Shown: one piece after another, positions 28,659 to 37,810 of the stretch
Layout: every line of letters begins with the position of its first letter
Position numbering within the stretch: position 1 is the first letter of the stretch
NCBI RefSeq assembly: GCF_014696315.1
Contig: NZ_JACJPX010000001.1
Coordinates: 1-64,000 of the forward strand
Source of the DNA: Calothrix membranacea FACHB-236
GTDB taxonomy: Bacteria > Cyanobacteriota > Cyanobacteriia > Cyanobacteriales > Nostocaceae
DNA length: 64,000 nucleotides
Reading direction: 5' to 3'
The notes under the pieces: generated by a model
Told to the model about the DNA's origin: nothing
What the model saw: the letters and a program-made list of their open reading frames with translations, nothing else
The model's database searches: none
Position numbers and translations under genes: made by a program

Positions 28659-29750
28659 ATGGCAAGAATTTTATTTATCTCTGCCCATGCGCCTACAGAT
28701 TACTATCCTCAAGCTGGGCAAAAAATAGCCTTGAGACATTTACAAGACTATATTCATGCTGGCGCGACGGTGGATGTTGTGGTTATCGCTAATCAAGCTG
28801 AAATTACTGCTGCTACTGACTTAGTTTCCTTGGTTGGGAATAATCTTTATACTTATCCTTTAAAAAAATGGGATAAAGTTATTAGTTGTTTAACTCATTT
28901 ACATATCCCGTTTAAATTCGCTTCTCGCTGGCTAAATTCAGTAGGATTACAACTCAGACAATTTTTGCAAACTCATAGTTATGATGTAGTTCATTTTGAA
29001 TATCCCCACGCAGCAGTTTATTTAGCAGATTTGCACCCCTTGATTAATTTACAGTCTGCTAAAACTATAATTAGTGTACATGATTTGATTTTTCAATCGT
29101 TTTTACGCAAGGCTGAAAAGAATCATATTTTAGGCATAGAAGTAGCTAAATTGTTCCAATATGAAAAAAATTTGTATTCTGCAGCCCAGGAAATATGGGT
29201 TTTATCTAAAAAAGACCGTGATATTTTAACTTCTTTATTTGCTATCTCTGACAAAAAAGTTTTTGTTAAGCCTCCAAATATTAATAAATTTTTCTCTAAT
29301 ATTAAACGTCATCCCTCAAAGATTGAGCCTAAAAGTTTGCTGTTTTGGGCAGCAATGAATAGACCTGAAAATGAACAAGCTATTGTGATTTTTGTTAATA
29401 AATGCTTTCGCTTATTGCTGGAACAAGACCCAAATTTTAAACTCTACATTGTTGGCGCTAACCCTTCAGGAAAAGTTTTAGCATTAGCAAGTAAGCAAAT
29501 TATTGTTACAGGATTTGTAGAAGACCCTAGGTCATATTTTGAGCAAGCCAAAATGGGTATTGTGCCTTTACTTGAGGGTGCTGGAATTAAATTAAAGACA
29601 CTGGAGATGTTAGCAGCAGGTTTACCTGTAATTGCTACTACTGTGGGTGCTGAAGGAGTAGATTATACAAATAAGAATTTGATAATCAATGATAATTTTG
29701 ATGATTGGGTAAAATTAATTAATCAGTTCTGTGATGTGAAGATGTTGTAA
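28659..29750 (+). CDS. Glycosyltransferase family 4
   Basis: The 363-residue product begins with ILFISAHAPTDYYPQAGQ. Its C-terminal half has SYFEQAKMGIVPLLEGAGIK and KTLEMLAAGLPVIATTVG, the donor-binding region of GT4 enzymes with Glu in the expected place. It is the last gene of the rightward unit and of the recognisable polysaccharide locus. Substrate unknown. Confidence 0.88.
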   Translation: MARILFISAHAPTDYYPQAGQKIALRHLQDYIHAGATVDVVVIANQAEITAATDLVSLVGNNLYTYPLKKWDKVISCLTHLHIPFKFASRWLNSVGLQLRQFLQTHSYDVVHFEYPHAAVYLADLHPLINLQSAKTIISVHDLIFQSFLRKAEKNHILGIEVAKLFQYEKNLYSAAQEIWVLSKKDRDILTSLFAISDKKVFVKPPNINKFFSNIKRHPSKIEPKSLLFWAAMNRPENEQAIVIFVNKCFRLLLEQDPNFKLYIVGANPSGKVLALASKQIIVTGFVEDPRSYFEQAKMGIVPLLEGAGIKLKTLEMLAAGLPVIATTVGAEGVDYTNKNLIINDNFDDWVKLINQFCDVKML

Positions 29751-30426
29751 TGGTGAATTTAGCCATAATCCAATACGTTTGGGTTAAGCTGATTAGTGAT
29801 TTATTTGTTACTGATTAAAAAAGCTCTTTCAATTGGGGGATTCTCCCCCAAACCCCCGATTGGGTGACGGTTGCGTCCCCCAAACCCCCTCCAAAATTAT
29901 TGTTCTGTTTTGTTTGTTGAGTAACTAGTTTTCTGGTTTTGTTATCAATTAATTTTCTTAACTGAACTTTCTTTAGGCATAATCTGCTGAAAAGCTTCAT
30001 GGTGAGTTAGCTTGTGGCATCACATACCCTAAAACTTAGTTTAGCTGAATAGTTGAGCATTTTTAGAATTTACCGTTCCAAATAACGTACAGAAGCAAAG
30101 CATTCCTACCTATAACTTTCGTTATATTATCTTCTAATACTAACAACGAAAGTCAGAGAAAGTCGGAGTAAATTTATATATTTCGTTGATGCGTCCAGCC
30201 AGACTTTTTTCAGATATGAATTTCGTATAAGCATCTTAATATTAAATTTAAGACCACAGATTTATCTATGAGGTCTTAAATATTAAATTTTGAAATCCCT
30301 GACTGGGGTTGATTTTTTCATGTGCATGAAATGATTTAAGCAACAGCAGTTGCAATCAAAAAATACCATGTTGAATTAACTAAAACAGCAAAAATACAAT
30401 TATACGATCGCCCCTAGGAGAAAATT
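29751..30426. other. Right border of the polysaccharide locus
   Basis: No gene is seen in 676 bp. It has a G/C-rich repeat-like stretch (29833-29900) with GGGGGATTCTCCCCC and CCCCCAAACCCCC, and paired ACTTTCGTTA / AACGAAAGT near 30104 and 30146. A hairpin follows at 30247-30280. A TAGGAGA ribosome site at the end serves the GST gene. Confidence 0.6.
30247..30280. repeat. Hairpin, terminator-like
   Basis: Nine-bp arms TTTAAGACC and GGTCTTAAA with a 16-base loop. The AT-rich flanks extend partial pairing (AATATTAAA on both sides). It may end transcription from either side. Confidence 0.45.
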
Positions 30427-31398
30427 ATGGCATCAGGAATGATGGTTGCAGGTAAATGGACAACCGATGAGAGAGAGCAAAATCAAAGCGTTGAGTTACA
30501 TGACATACCCACAACATTTCGCGATCGCGTCACTGCTGATGGATCAAGCGGGTTTAAGACAGAAGCAGGACGCTACCACCTCTACGTTTCTTTAGCTTGT
30601 CCTTGGGCACATCGTACCTTAATTATGCGAGAACTTAAGGGATTGAATAATGTCATCTCAGTGGCTATTGCGGATATGGTGATGAGTGACCAGGGGTGGA
30701 TGTTTTCTCAAATATCGGGAGCTAGTTCTGATTCGGTAAATCATGCTCGATATTTGCAAGAAATATATCTGAAAGCCAATCCTAAATATACAGGAAGAAT
30801 TACAGTTCCAGCGTTGTGGGATCAAAAAAATCAAACCATCGTCAATAATGAATCTCGCGAAATTATGCGAATGTTTGACGTAGAATTTGCTTCCTTAGCA
30901 ACCAAGAAAATAGACTTATACCCACGCGAACTACAACAGCAGATTGATGAAACGATAGATGCAATTTATCTCCCAATAAATGTTGGTGTCTATCGTGCTG
31001 GTTTTGCGAGGGAACAAACAGCTTATGAAGAGGCGATCGCTGAACTGTTCGAGAATTTAGAGCGATGGGAAGCCATTCTGAGTAAGCAGCGCTATTTATG
31101 TGGTAATCAACTCACAGAAGCTGATATTTGCATGTTTGCAACACTATATCGCTTCGATTCAGTATATTACGGTCTGTTTAAGTGTAATTTGCGGCGAATT
31201 ATCGACTATCCAAACCTTTGGAATTATCTCAAGGATTTATATCAGCATCCTGAGTTCAAAGCGACTTGCAATCTAGGCTTTATCAAGGGTTCTTATTACA
31301 TGAGTATGACTGATATTAATCCCAATCGAATTGTACCTTCTGGGCCAATCATCCATTTTGAGGAATACCACGATCGCGATCGCTTTGCTCAGGTGTAG
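30427..31398 (+). CDS. Glutathionyl-hydroquinone reductase (Xi-class GST)
   Basis: Cytosolic Xi-class glutathione transferase of 323 residues that reduces glutathionylated quinones. The catalytic motif is LACPWAHRT, with the expected Cys in CPWAH. The C-terminal helical part holds GNQLTEADICMFATLYRFD and the FIKGSYY block seen in YqjG/ECM4 proteins. A clear TAGGAGA site precedes the ATG. HIP1 octamers cluster around its stop codon. Confidence 0.94.
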   Translation: MASGMMVAGKWTTDEREQNQSVELHDIPTTFRDRVTADGSSGFKTEAGRYHLYVSLACPWAHRTLIMRELKGLNNVISVAIADMVMSDQGWMFSQISGASSDSVNHARYLQEIYLKANPKYTGRITVPALWDQKNQTIVNNESREIMRMFDVEFASLATKKIDLYPRELQQQIDETIDAIYLPINVGVYRAGFAREQTAYEEAIAELFENLERWEAILSKQRYLCGNQLTEADICMFATLYRFDSVYYGLFKCNLRRIIDYPNLWNYLKDLYQHPEFKATCNLGFIKGSYYMSMTDINPNRIVPSGPIIHFEEYHDRDRFAQV

Positions 31399-31450
31399 TT
31401 GCGATCGCTAAAGCATCAATAAAATTGTCCAGTTCAACTTGAGTCACACT

Positions 31451-31912
31451 ATGAATCTTGTATCAGGTATCCACCACGTTGCAGTCATCACAGCAAATAT
31501 CGACCGTTTTATAGAATTCTATACTGATGTCTTCGAGATGCCAGTCATCTTTCAAGAGACTACCCCAGATTTTCGTCATGCACTTCTACGGGCTGGGCAA
31601 CAAAGCGTGTTGCATGCAGCAGAGATGCCTGATAATATCCATAGCTTTGGACTACCGGAAATGTTTAAACGAGGTCACATCGACCACTTAGCTTTAAATG
31701 TTCCCACAGAATCAGCATTCCAGATTATTCGCCACAAACTCATAGATCGGGGTGTGAGTGATGGTGCAGTTTTCGACCTTGGGCCAGTACTGAATCTATC
31801 ATTTTCCGATCCTGATGGTATGCATATTGAAGTTTGCTTGATCGTCGATACCTCTTTTGAGGGTTTTCACCAACCGCAACCATATATAGAGACGGTCAAC
31901 AAAACTAGTTGA
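31451..31912 (+). CDS. VOC/glyoxalase-family protein
   Basis: A 153-residue protein of the vicinal oxygen chelate fold. It shows the repeated beta-alpha-beta halves, starting IHHVAVITANIDRFIEFYTD, with metal-ligand candidates His at residue 8-9, His in GHIDHLALNV and Glu in SDPDGMHIEVC. ATG 31451 is preferred to a TTG 12 bases earlier. Substrate cannot be named; the fold includes dioxygenases, glyoxalases and resistance proteins. Confidence 0.85.
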   Translation: MNLVSGIHHVAVITANIDRFIEFYTDVFEMPVIFQETTPDFRHALLRAGQQSVLHAAEMPDNIHSFGLPEMFKRGHIDHLALNVPTESAFQIIRHKLIDRGVSDGAVFDLGPVLNLSFSDPDGMHIEVCLIVDTSFEGFHQPQPYIETVNKTS

Positions 31913-32167
31913 GGTTTAGCATTGCGTGACGATAAGCTAATGCGCGTCTAAATTGCATAACTACTAATAAGGGCTGTTAACTGTTAACAGCCTTCACGCT
32001 GTATTGCAGGGTGAGCTAGCAAGAAACATCCTCAAGATATTGGGTTATTGACTTTTCTTGCTAACTTATCTGATACAATTAGTACAAATGAACTAAAATT
32101 TGATATTAAGCAGCAAATGGTGCGATCGCCCTCCACATTATTCAAATAATCAATAGGAGTGGATAGA

Positions 32168-32593
32168 ATGCAATTAAATCCTTACTTAATGTTCAACGGT
32201 CAATGCGAGACAGCGTTTAAGTTTTATGAAAAATGTCTTGGGGGCAAAATCATCAACATGATGACTTATGGAGAGTCGCCAGATTCATACATGCTAGATA
32301 AGTTGCCCACAGAATGGCGTAATAAAATTATGCACGTCAGTTTGATGGTAGACAATCAGGAATTGATGGGTTCTGACAACCCACCGGAATATTATGAACA
32401 ACCAAAGGGTTTTTCCGTATCTATTAGTCTGAAAGATCCAGTAGAAGCAGAGCGCATTTTTCACACACTGGCAGAAAATGGTCAGGAAAAAATGCCTTTC
32501 CAGCAAACTTTTTGGGCTTACCGTTTTGGGATGGTGCTCGATCAATTTGGCATCTCGTGGATGATTAACTGTGATCCATCTGTGAATAACTGA
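32168..32593 (+). CDS. PhnB-like VOC protein
   Basis: The 141-residue product matches the PhnB/3-demethylubiquinone-methyltransferase-like branch of VOC proteins: NPYLMFNGQCETAFKFYEKC at the start, MTYGESPDS, MHVSLMVDNQELMGSD, and FWAYRFGMVLDQFGISWMIN at the end. AGGAG ends nine bases before the ATG at 32168, which decides that start over a GTG at 32159. Role unknown. Confidence 0.88.
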   Translation: MQLNPYLMFNGQCETAFKFYEKCLGGKIINMMTYGESPDSYMLDKLPTEWRNKIMHVSLMVDNQELMGSDNPPEYYEQPKGFSVSISLKDPVEAERIFHTLAENGQEKMPFQQTFWAYRFGMVLDQFGISWMINCDPSVNN

Positions 32594-32661
32594 GCTAAAG
32601 CGATCACACTAGTCACAATCTAGCTATCCTAAGATGCAACGATAACAGCCAAGAGAATAAA

Positions 32662-32689
32662 AAACTCCACTCACAAGGGGATGGAGTTT
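32662..32689. terminator. Probable terminator hairpin
   Basis: Eight-bp arms AAACTCCA and TGGAGTTT with a 12-base loop, about 70 bases after the PhnB-like gene. It has A-rich sequence upstream but only a weak T-run downstream. Confidence 0.45.
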
Positions 32690-32835
32690 CCCGTCGCTTT
32701 CGATAAATAATTGTTAAGCGATCGCGGCATAACGGTTCATGAGAGTGGAAAAAACAGAGATAATTTGCACTTATGGGTGCTAAAGATATCTACTGCCGTT
32801 CAATTAAACCGTTAAGTGAGGATACGGGAGTTTTT

Positions 32836-33942
32836 ATGCGAGTAAATGCTATGGCAATGACTCTGGTGATGTCACTAGCTGCGATGCACAGTGCCTACGC
32901 CCAAGATACTGATGTCACCAGTGAGCCATTTATGAAAGCCGCGCTGACTGTGATGGCATTCGATTACTTTGCCACGGAATGTAAGCAGGGCAGTGGCTTC
33001 ACCGCCAGCGATGCTGCTAAAGTCGAAGCGTGGGAAACTACTAACGGTGTCGCTCAAATCCGCGCCCGCTTACCTGAACTCGATCGGCACCCCACCCAAA
33101 AGCAACAACTCGATCAAGCTCTGTCTATAATCACCAAACAAATCACCAGTCAAAACGCCAATATCAATCCCTGCTCTGTAGCGCTTTCGGTGTCCCGGAT
33201 GCCTGATGCTCAGTTTGCCAAAGTATCACCACAACTGCTCTCGCCAGTAAGTAAACCACCCAAAACACCCAAAAAGACAGAACAGCCTGCTGCCAAAAAA
33301 CCGGAGCCTGCTACTTCCTCTTCAGACAACGAAATTGTAAAGCAGATTGACAGCTTTGGTTTTGATTCCCGTACAGTGATGGGTATTGGTGGCTTCTTAA
33401 CCACTGATATTTATCCTGTTGTGCTGTTTCGCAACGGTGATGCCCTCACCAACGTCGAAGGGCTTTCCTTCAGCGGTGGTATTGCAGCTCACAAACGCGC
33501 CAAACCAGACGAATGGACGCGTTGGCGCAGTCAGGGGGGCAAAATAGAACTGGCAAACAAGGACGGCTGGAAGGCGTTACCTTTCTCGAAGACATATCCG
33601 AAATTGCCGGATAACTTCAAACTTAACGGATTATTCCGCTCACTTTCTGGCACAGGTAATATTGCGCTTGGAGGTAGCCAGTCAGTTGTAGCTTGGCAGC
33701 AATACAGCTTTTCGCCCGATGGCCGAGTCGTGCGTGGTCAAGGTGCTGGTGCCAGTAACGAATCTTTTGCAACCAACAGCGTAGCACCTAATGAGCGCGG
33801 TCGCTATCGCATTGCAGGGCTGATGCTATACATCAATTACGATGATGGCTCAAGCGAGCGTCGCATCTTAATTACTGATCCCAAAGACCCCAAAAGTGTT
33901 ATCTGGCTTGATGGGGTTAGCTATGTACGCCGCAAAAAGTAA
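32836..33942 (+). CDS. Secreted protein of unknown function, unusual composition
   Basis: Not recognised. The 368-residue product has a signal peptide (residues 1-21, cleavage likely after MHSAYA), a helical domain to about residue 120, and a Pro/Lys-rich linker (PKTPKKTEQPAAKKPEP). A beta-rich C-terminal domain contains GIGGFLTTDIYPVVLF and ends RRILITDPKDPKSVIWLDG. GGGAG five bases before ATG 32836 decides the start, although an ATG lies 63 bases upstream. Base composition is nearer 50% GC, against about 42% in neighbours, and no HIP1 octamer was seen within it. This hints at acquisition from another phylum. Confidence 0.75.
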   Translation: MRVNAMAMTLVMSLAAMHSAYAQDTDVTSEPFMKAALTVMAFDYFATECKQGSGFTASDAAKVEAWETTNGVAQIRARLPELDRHPTQKQQLDQALSIITKQITSQNANINPCSVALSVSRMPDAQFAKVSPQLLSPVSKPPKTPKKTEQPAAKKPEPATSSSDNEIVKQIDSFGFDSRTVMGIGGFLTTDIYPVVLFRNGDALTNVEGLSFSGGIAAHKRAKPDEWTRWRSQGGKIELANKDGWKALPFSKTYPKLPDNFKLNGLFRSLSGTGNIALGGSQSVVAWQQYSFSPDGRVVRGQGAGASNESFATNSVAPNERGRYRIAGLMLYINYDDGSSERRILITDPKDPKSVIWLDGVSYVRRKK

Positions 33943-34107
33943 TACCATTTTGAAACAAGAACACCACAGATGGCATGGGGCATGGGAAAAGCCATCAATG
34001 CCCCATAACCCAAGTCTGCGGGGTGACGATTCATCCTACCTCCTTGAAGAAGCGGACAATCAAGCGCCGAATTTCTGTAATTTATAAGAAACGTAAATAG
34101 GTTTAAA

Positions 34108-34168
34108 ATCCTTACCAATGACAAATGACCAATGACAAATGACCAATGACCAATGACAAATGACCAAT
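34108..34168. repeat. Short tandem CCAATGA/CAAATGA repeat
   Basis: Eight or so 7-base units alternating ACCAATG and ACAAATG run directly into the dispersed repeat at 34167. Confidence 0.85.
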
Positions 34169-34213
34169 GACAGCCTCAGCCAGCTATTTTTAATTTAGCC
34201 GACCTGACTTATT
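34167..34213. repeat. Dispersed repeat, copy 2
   Basis: Closely matches 7813-7859 (AATGACAGCCTCAGCCAG start, ACTTAT end). Like that copy it touches the stop codon of a minus-strand gene, so it may act in 3' ends of transcripts. Confidence 0.75.
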
Positions 34214-34786
34214 TCAATGCTTCAGCCGATAGTGTAGCAACATAAACCCGTTGTTATAAATTTTGCTGCTGGTGAGTTGTAATGAAGTTAGCTCAATGAA
34301 ACCCGAAAATAGCGGAATTCCAGAACCAAGCAAAATGGGATGAACTTTTAAAATCAACTCATCAATCTCGTTAAAAAGCGTGGTTGCTAAATCTCCACCA
34401 CCGCACAGCCAGATATCCTTACCTGGTTGCTGCTTCAATTCTTTAACACGTACCACAGGATCGGTTGAAACTAGTTCTACAGTTTGATCGGGACTTTCTT
34501 TCCAGGTGCGAGAAAAAATATACTGCTGCATCTGTGGGTAAGGGTTGGTGATATTTTCCTTTAATCCCACTTCGTAAGTTCTACGTCCCATCACTACAGC
34601 ATCAAAGTATTGATTCTCTGCTGTGATACCAAGTTTGTCTCGAAAGTGAACTGGAATTGTTTCAGGAAATTTTTCGAGTAAATCAGCAACATGTTCACCT
34701 TCCATGAGAAAAAAGTCAAACGAACCGTCTTCTCTAGCGATAAATCGATCCACTGTACAAGCGACATAATATTTCAGTTCACGCAT
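34214..34786 (-). CDS. RibD C-terminal/dihydrofolate reductase-like protein
   Basis: The 190-residue product begins YYVACTVDRFIAREDGSFDF, has the VMGRRTYEVG block with the NADPH-site Arg-Arg, and IWLCGGGDLATTLFNEIDEL, as in the RibD_C/YyaP family. These are predicted NADPH-dependent reductases of pteridine-like or flavin-precursor substrates. The ATG at 34786 is used since the family starts with MRELKYY-like sequence. True substrate unknown. Confidence 0.87.
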   Translation of the reverse strand: MRELKYYVACTVDRFIAREDGSFDFFLMEGEHVADLLEKFPETIPVHFRDKLGITAENQYFDAVVMGRRTYEVGLKENITNPYPQMQQYIFSRTWKESPDQTVELVSTDPVVRVKELKQQPGKDIWLCGGGDLATTLFNEIDELILKVHPILLGSGIPLFSGFIELTSLQLTSSKIYNNGFMLLHYRLKH

Positions 34787-34873
34787 AGATAATATGTTGC
34801 CGATCAAGTTCTGCTTTTATGCTACATTATGCTACAAAACAGCATCAAACCTAAAAAAGGATACTGCAACAAC

Positions 34874-35566
34874 TTAAGCTATAGCTGATTTTGCTAATGG
34901 CTCTACTAGCGATCGCACTCGTGCTGCATCACCTGGATGAATTAGGGGAGTCCCGTGTGCTGGGACGATGGCGGGATCATCTTTGAGTGCATCTAATACA
35001 GTTTGAGCTACAGCCTTCGCATCTGGACAAAGCAAATTCAAATATAAGCGATTTATCTTCAGTCCAGGCGCACTCCCCGTTAACCAAAACAATAGCTTTG
35101 TCCAAGAATCTGGGAGTGATGACCAGTTAGTTACCAACTCATCAAGATAGACTACAGGTCGTTCACCTTGTCGTGAAATAGCGATTGTCCCTCCTTTTTG
35201 TGTACCGGGAACTTCTCGAAATTCCACACTTTCTGCTGAAAGTTGTGAAAGTGGCATAAATGATCGTCCGGCGATGGGCTGGAGTTGATCTAATGCAGTG
35301 GTGGGAGCATAGGAAATAGCCTTGGGATAACGGGTTTGCCATTCTGCTTGACCGAGATCATGTCCAGAATGGGGTGCAATTAATGCTGTGACCTCTCCTT
35401 TAGTATCGATTACCGCAAAGTCCGCTGCAGATAATTTAATTGGTGGACTGACAATCGCGAAATTATTCTCATTGAGCGGAATGGCGATCGCATTAGCTTT
35501 GTACCCATTGGCAACATATTCATAAACCCAGACATTGCTGCCTGCAATTACTTCTTGCCAAACCAT
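34874..35566 (-). CDS. Metallo-beta-lactamase-fold-like protein (DUF4336-like)
   Basis: The 230-residue product resembles degenerate metallo-beta-lactamase proteins. LIAPHSGHDLG stands where the HxHxDH metal motif is expected, and VPAHGTPLIHPGD where a later His ligand should be; only some ligands remain. A GGAGGTG ribosome site precedes the ATG. An inverted repeat about 77 bases upstream may be its operator. Function unknown. Confidence 0.78.
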   Translation of the reverse strand: MVWQEVIAGSNVWVYEYVANGYKANAIAIPLNENNFAIVSPPIKLSAADFAVIDTKGEVTALIAPHSGHDLGQAEWQTRYPKAISYAPTTALDQLQPIAGRSFMPLSQLSAESVEFREVPGTQKGGTIAISRQGERPVVYLDELVTNWSSLPDSWTKLLFWLTGSAPGLKINRLYLNLLCPDAKAVAQTVLDALKDDPAIVPAHGTPLIHPGDAARVRSLVEPLAKSAIA

Positions 35567-35642
35567 AATTCACCTCCAATAGGGGCAAAAAATTTGTATA
35601 TACTACAACACTTTTTGAAAGCTATTACTCTTAGTTTATTTA

Positions 35643-35660
35643 TGACTGAACAAACAGTCA
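35643..35660. promoter_or_regulatory. Operator-like inverted repeat
   Basis: TGACTG and CAGTCA separated by AACAAA form a perfect 6-6-6 dyad of a kind bound by TetR or MarR dimers. It lies 77-94 bp upstream of the metallo-beta-lactamase-like gene. No regulator gene is adjacent. Confidence 0.35.
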
Positions 35661-35700
35661 ACAAAAAATTTCTGTTGTCCACTTTGTAGGCTCTCAGTAG

Positions 35701-35729
35701 CGTGCGTTATGCGTAAGCAGTAACGCACG
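35701..35729. repeat. Dispersed hairpin (CGTGCGTTA type)
   Basis: Nine-bp arms CGTGCGTTA and TAACGCACG with an 11-base loop. A related hairpin (GATGCGTTA / TAACGCATC) is at 52491-52517. Confidence 0.65.
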
Positions 35730-35888
35730 AAAAGCTTTGCCACAGGTGGGTTACTGTTTGCTCAAATGATTGTGACTATTAAGGACAGCAATCTCCTTAT
35801 GAGAGCTACTTATTTGATGCCGGGTTTGCCGAAATGAGATAATGTAGTAATGTAGATTATTCTTGTAGTACATCAGAGAGGAAGAATC

Positions 35889-35981
35889 ATGACTGAATTG
35901 CAAGCTGTCCGGGTTCCCTTCAAAAACTCAACCACAACAAGGCGCAGAGATGTTCGTTCAGTCCTCCATTTACAGGAATGA
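35889..35981 (+). CDS. Possible 30-residue ORF, perhaps a truncated gene
   Basis: ATG with a good GAGAGGAAG site four bases upstream opens a 30-codon frame (MTELQAVRVPFKNS...). From residue 17 on it is encoded by the inverted-repeat segment that begins at 35938, so the original gene may have been cut by an insertion. No homology is recognised. It may also be chance. Confidence 0.3.
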   Translation: MTELQAVRVPFKNSTTTRRRDVRSVLHLQE

Positions 35982-36043
35982 TACTCGAATTTATAGGCAC
36001 TAGAAAAATTCATCTAAAGAAGTGTCCGCCTCTGTGCGCCTTG
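35938..36043. mobile_element. MITE-like inverted-repeat segment
   Basis: CAAGGCGCAGAG at the left end is matched by CTCTGTGCGCCTTG at the right end, allowing a two-base bulge. The length is 106 bp with no coding capacity of its own. It ends 34 bases before rsgA. Confidence 0.5.
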
Positions 36044-36077
36044 TGTATAGCAAGCAGCACACATCGAGGAAAAATCA

Positions 36078-37139
36078 ATGAATTTGGATTTTTTAGGCTG
36101 GAGTGACTTTTTTACTCACAGTTTTGCACCTTATAGCCAACAAGGTTTTAGCGTTGGTAGGGTTGCTATTGAATACAGAAATACTTACATCATCTATAGC
36201 GAACAGGGAGAACTCACAGCAGAAGTTACAGGTAAACTGCGACATCAAGCTACCCAACCGCAAGATTTTCCTGCTGTTGGCGATTGGGTGATTATTCAGG
36301 CGAGAGAGTCAGAGGGAAGCGCAACCATTCACGGAATTTTGCCGAGAAAAAGCAAGTTTTCCCGAAAAACCGTTGGTAGTAAAACTCAAGAACAAATTGT
36401 TGCAGCTAACGTTGATACGGTGTTCTTGGTTTGTGGACTTGATGGTGACTTTAACCCCAGAAGAATTGAGCGCTATCTGATTTTGGCTTGGGAAAGTGGT
36501 GCAAATCCAGTCATAGTTTTAAATAAAGCAGACCTGTGCAACTCTTTAGATGAGTGTATATCTGAAGTCGAAGCTGTAGCCCTTGGGGTACCAATTCTGG
36601 CATTGAGTGCCACCACTAATCAAGGATTAGAGGCCTTGAAAACTTATCTTCAACCAGGACAAACAGTTGCTTTATTAGGGTCTTCTGGTGTGGGTAAATC
36701 TACTCTCACTAACCAACTCAAAGGTACTTCAGTACAAGCTGTACAATCAGTGCGTCGCGGTGACGACAGAGGTAGACACACGACGACAAATCGAGAATTG
36801 ATATTACTGCCAACAGGTGGCTTAATTATCGATACTCCAGGAATGCGAGAACTTCAAATCTGGGCAGGTGATGAAAGCTTACAAGGAACCTTTGCAGACA
36901 TCGAAATCTTAGCCGCAGAATGCCGTTTTCGTAATTGCCAACACAACAACGAACCAGATTGTGCAGTGCAACAAGCATTACTTGAGGGAAAACTTGATTA
37001 TTCAAGATTTCTCAGCTACCAAAAATTGCAAAAAGAACTGAACTATCTTGTCCGCAAACAAGACCAACGGGCGCAATTAGCTGAGAAAGAACGCTGGAAG
37101 AAAATCCATAAAGCTATGCGGAATCATCACAAACATTGA
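36078..37139 (+). CDS. rsgA: Ribosome small-subunit-dependent GTPase A
   Basis: Circularly permuted GTPase that helps late 30S maturation. The 353-residue protein has an N-terminal OB fold (about residues 28-100). The G motifs come in permuted order: NKAD (G4), then [14 protein letters not shown] (G1), [14 protein letters not shown] (G2) and DTPGMREL (G3). A C-terminal zinc site follows, [14 protein letters not shown] with Cys-Cys-His-Cys ligands. The N-terminus is longer than in Escherichia coli only by small amounts. Monocistronic as far as can be seen. Confidence 0.97.
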   Translation: MNLDFLGWSDFFTHSFAPYSQQGFSVGRVAIEYRNTYIIYSEQGELTAEVTGKLRHQATQPQDFPAVGDWVIIQARESEGSATIHGILPRKSKFSRKTVGSKTQEQIVAANVDTVFLVCGLDGDFNPRRIERYLILAWESGANPVIVLNKADLCNSLDECISEVEAVALGVPILALSATTNQGLEALKTYLQPGQTVALLGSSGVGKSTLTNQLKGTSVQAVQSVRRGDDRGRHTTTNRELILLPTGGLIIDTPGMRELQIWAGDESLQGTFADIEILAAECRFRNCQHNNEPDCAVQQALLEGKLDYSRFLSYQKLQKELNYLVRKQDQRAQLAEKERWKKIHKAMRNHHKH

Positions 37140-37290
37140 TGATGTTGGGATAAAGGGACTTCCAATTAAAAAAATAACCAATTGCTATGCAGGCAGGGGG
37201 GCAGGGAGCAGGGGGAGTCAAGAATTTCCTAATTTTCTCTCAACAGTCGTCATGAACTGCGTACACCAGCACGCATGAAAATCTCTTAGG

Positions 37291-37429
37291 ACTTACGCAA
37301 GTGTCATATTTTTTCGTTTGGGTTTGTCCAGGGTCAAATGTCAAGAGTCCAAAAAAGCTAAATTTTTGACCCTTGACTCTTGACTCTTGACTCTTATGCC
37401 AGAGGATCACTGTGCCAGTTGCGTAAGTC
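37291..37429. mobile_element. Inverted-repeat-bounded segment
   Basis: GGACTTACGCAA at the left (from about 37289) and TTGCGTAAGTCC at the right (to about 37431) are perfect inverses. The interior is filled by TTGACTC repeats. Similar GTTGCGTAAGTCCTG and TTGACCCTTGACTCTT sequences recur at about 51878-51931, which supports a dispersed element. Confidence 0.6.
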
Positions 37430-37810
37430 CTGTCTCTCTTTCCCATGCCCCATGCCCTATGCCCTATTAATATTTATTTTGCTTGTATTACGTGTAGTGC
37501 AATAACTGAGGTGCTGCCAAATATCAGGTAAATATCAGCTTAAGCAATTGCTACTACAATATATTCCTATTCAGATATCAGTCATCGGATATAGGAATAT
37601 CTGGTACCATAGTTCCATAATGGGTATAAATAAGTAGAATTGGCACAGTTTTTTTACCTCGAATGCAGCAACACTACTGAATACAGGAAATGTTGTAGTA
37701 ACGAGGTGATTAAAACTGATAAATTTTTATAATGTGCAAATAGTGTGCAAGGCAGCTAATTACGAGCAAACGGATTAGCAAGCTTTTGTATTGGTAAATA
37801 TCAGGGTGTG

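Larger units (their letters stand above)
35567..36077. other. Repeat-rich gap upstream of rsgA
   Basis: This 511-bp gap contains an operator-like inverted repeat (35643-35660), a dispersed hairpin (35701-35729), a possible 30-codon frame (35889-35981) and a MITE-like inverted-repeat segment (35938-36043). No full gene is seen. Confidence 0.65.
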
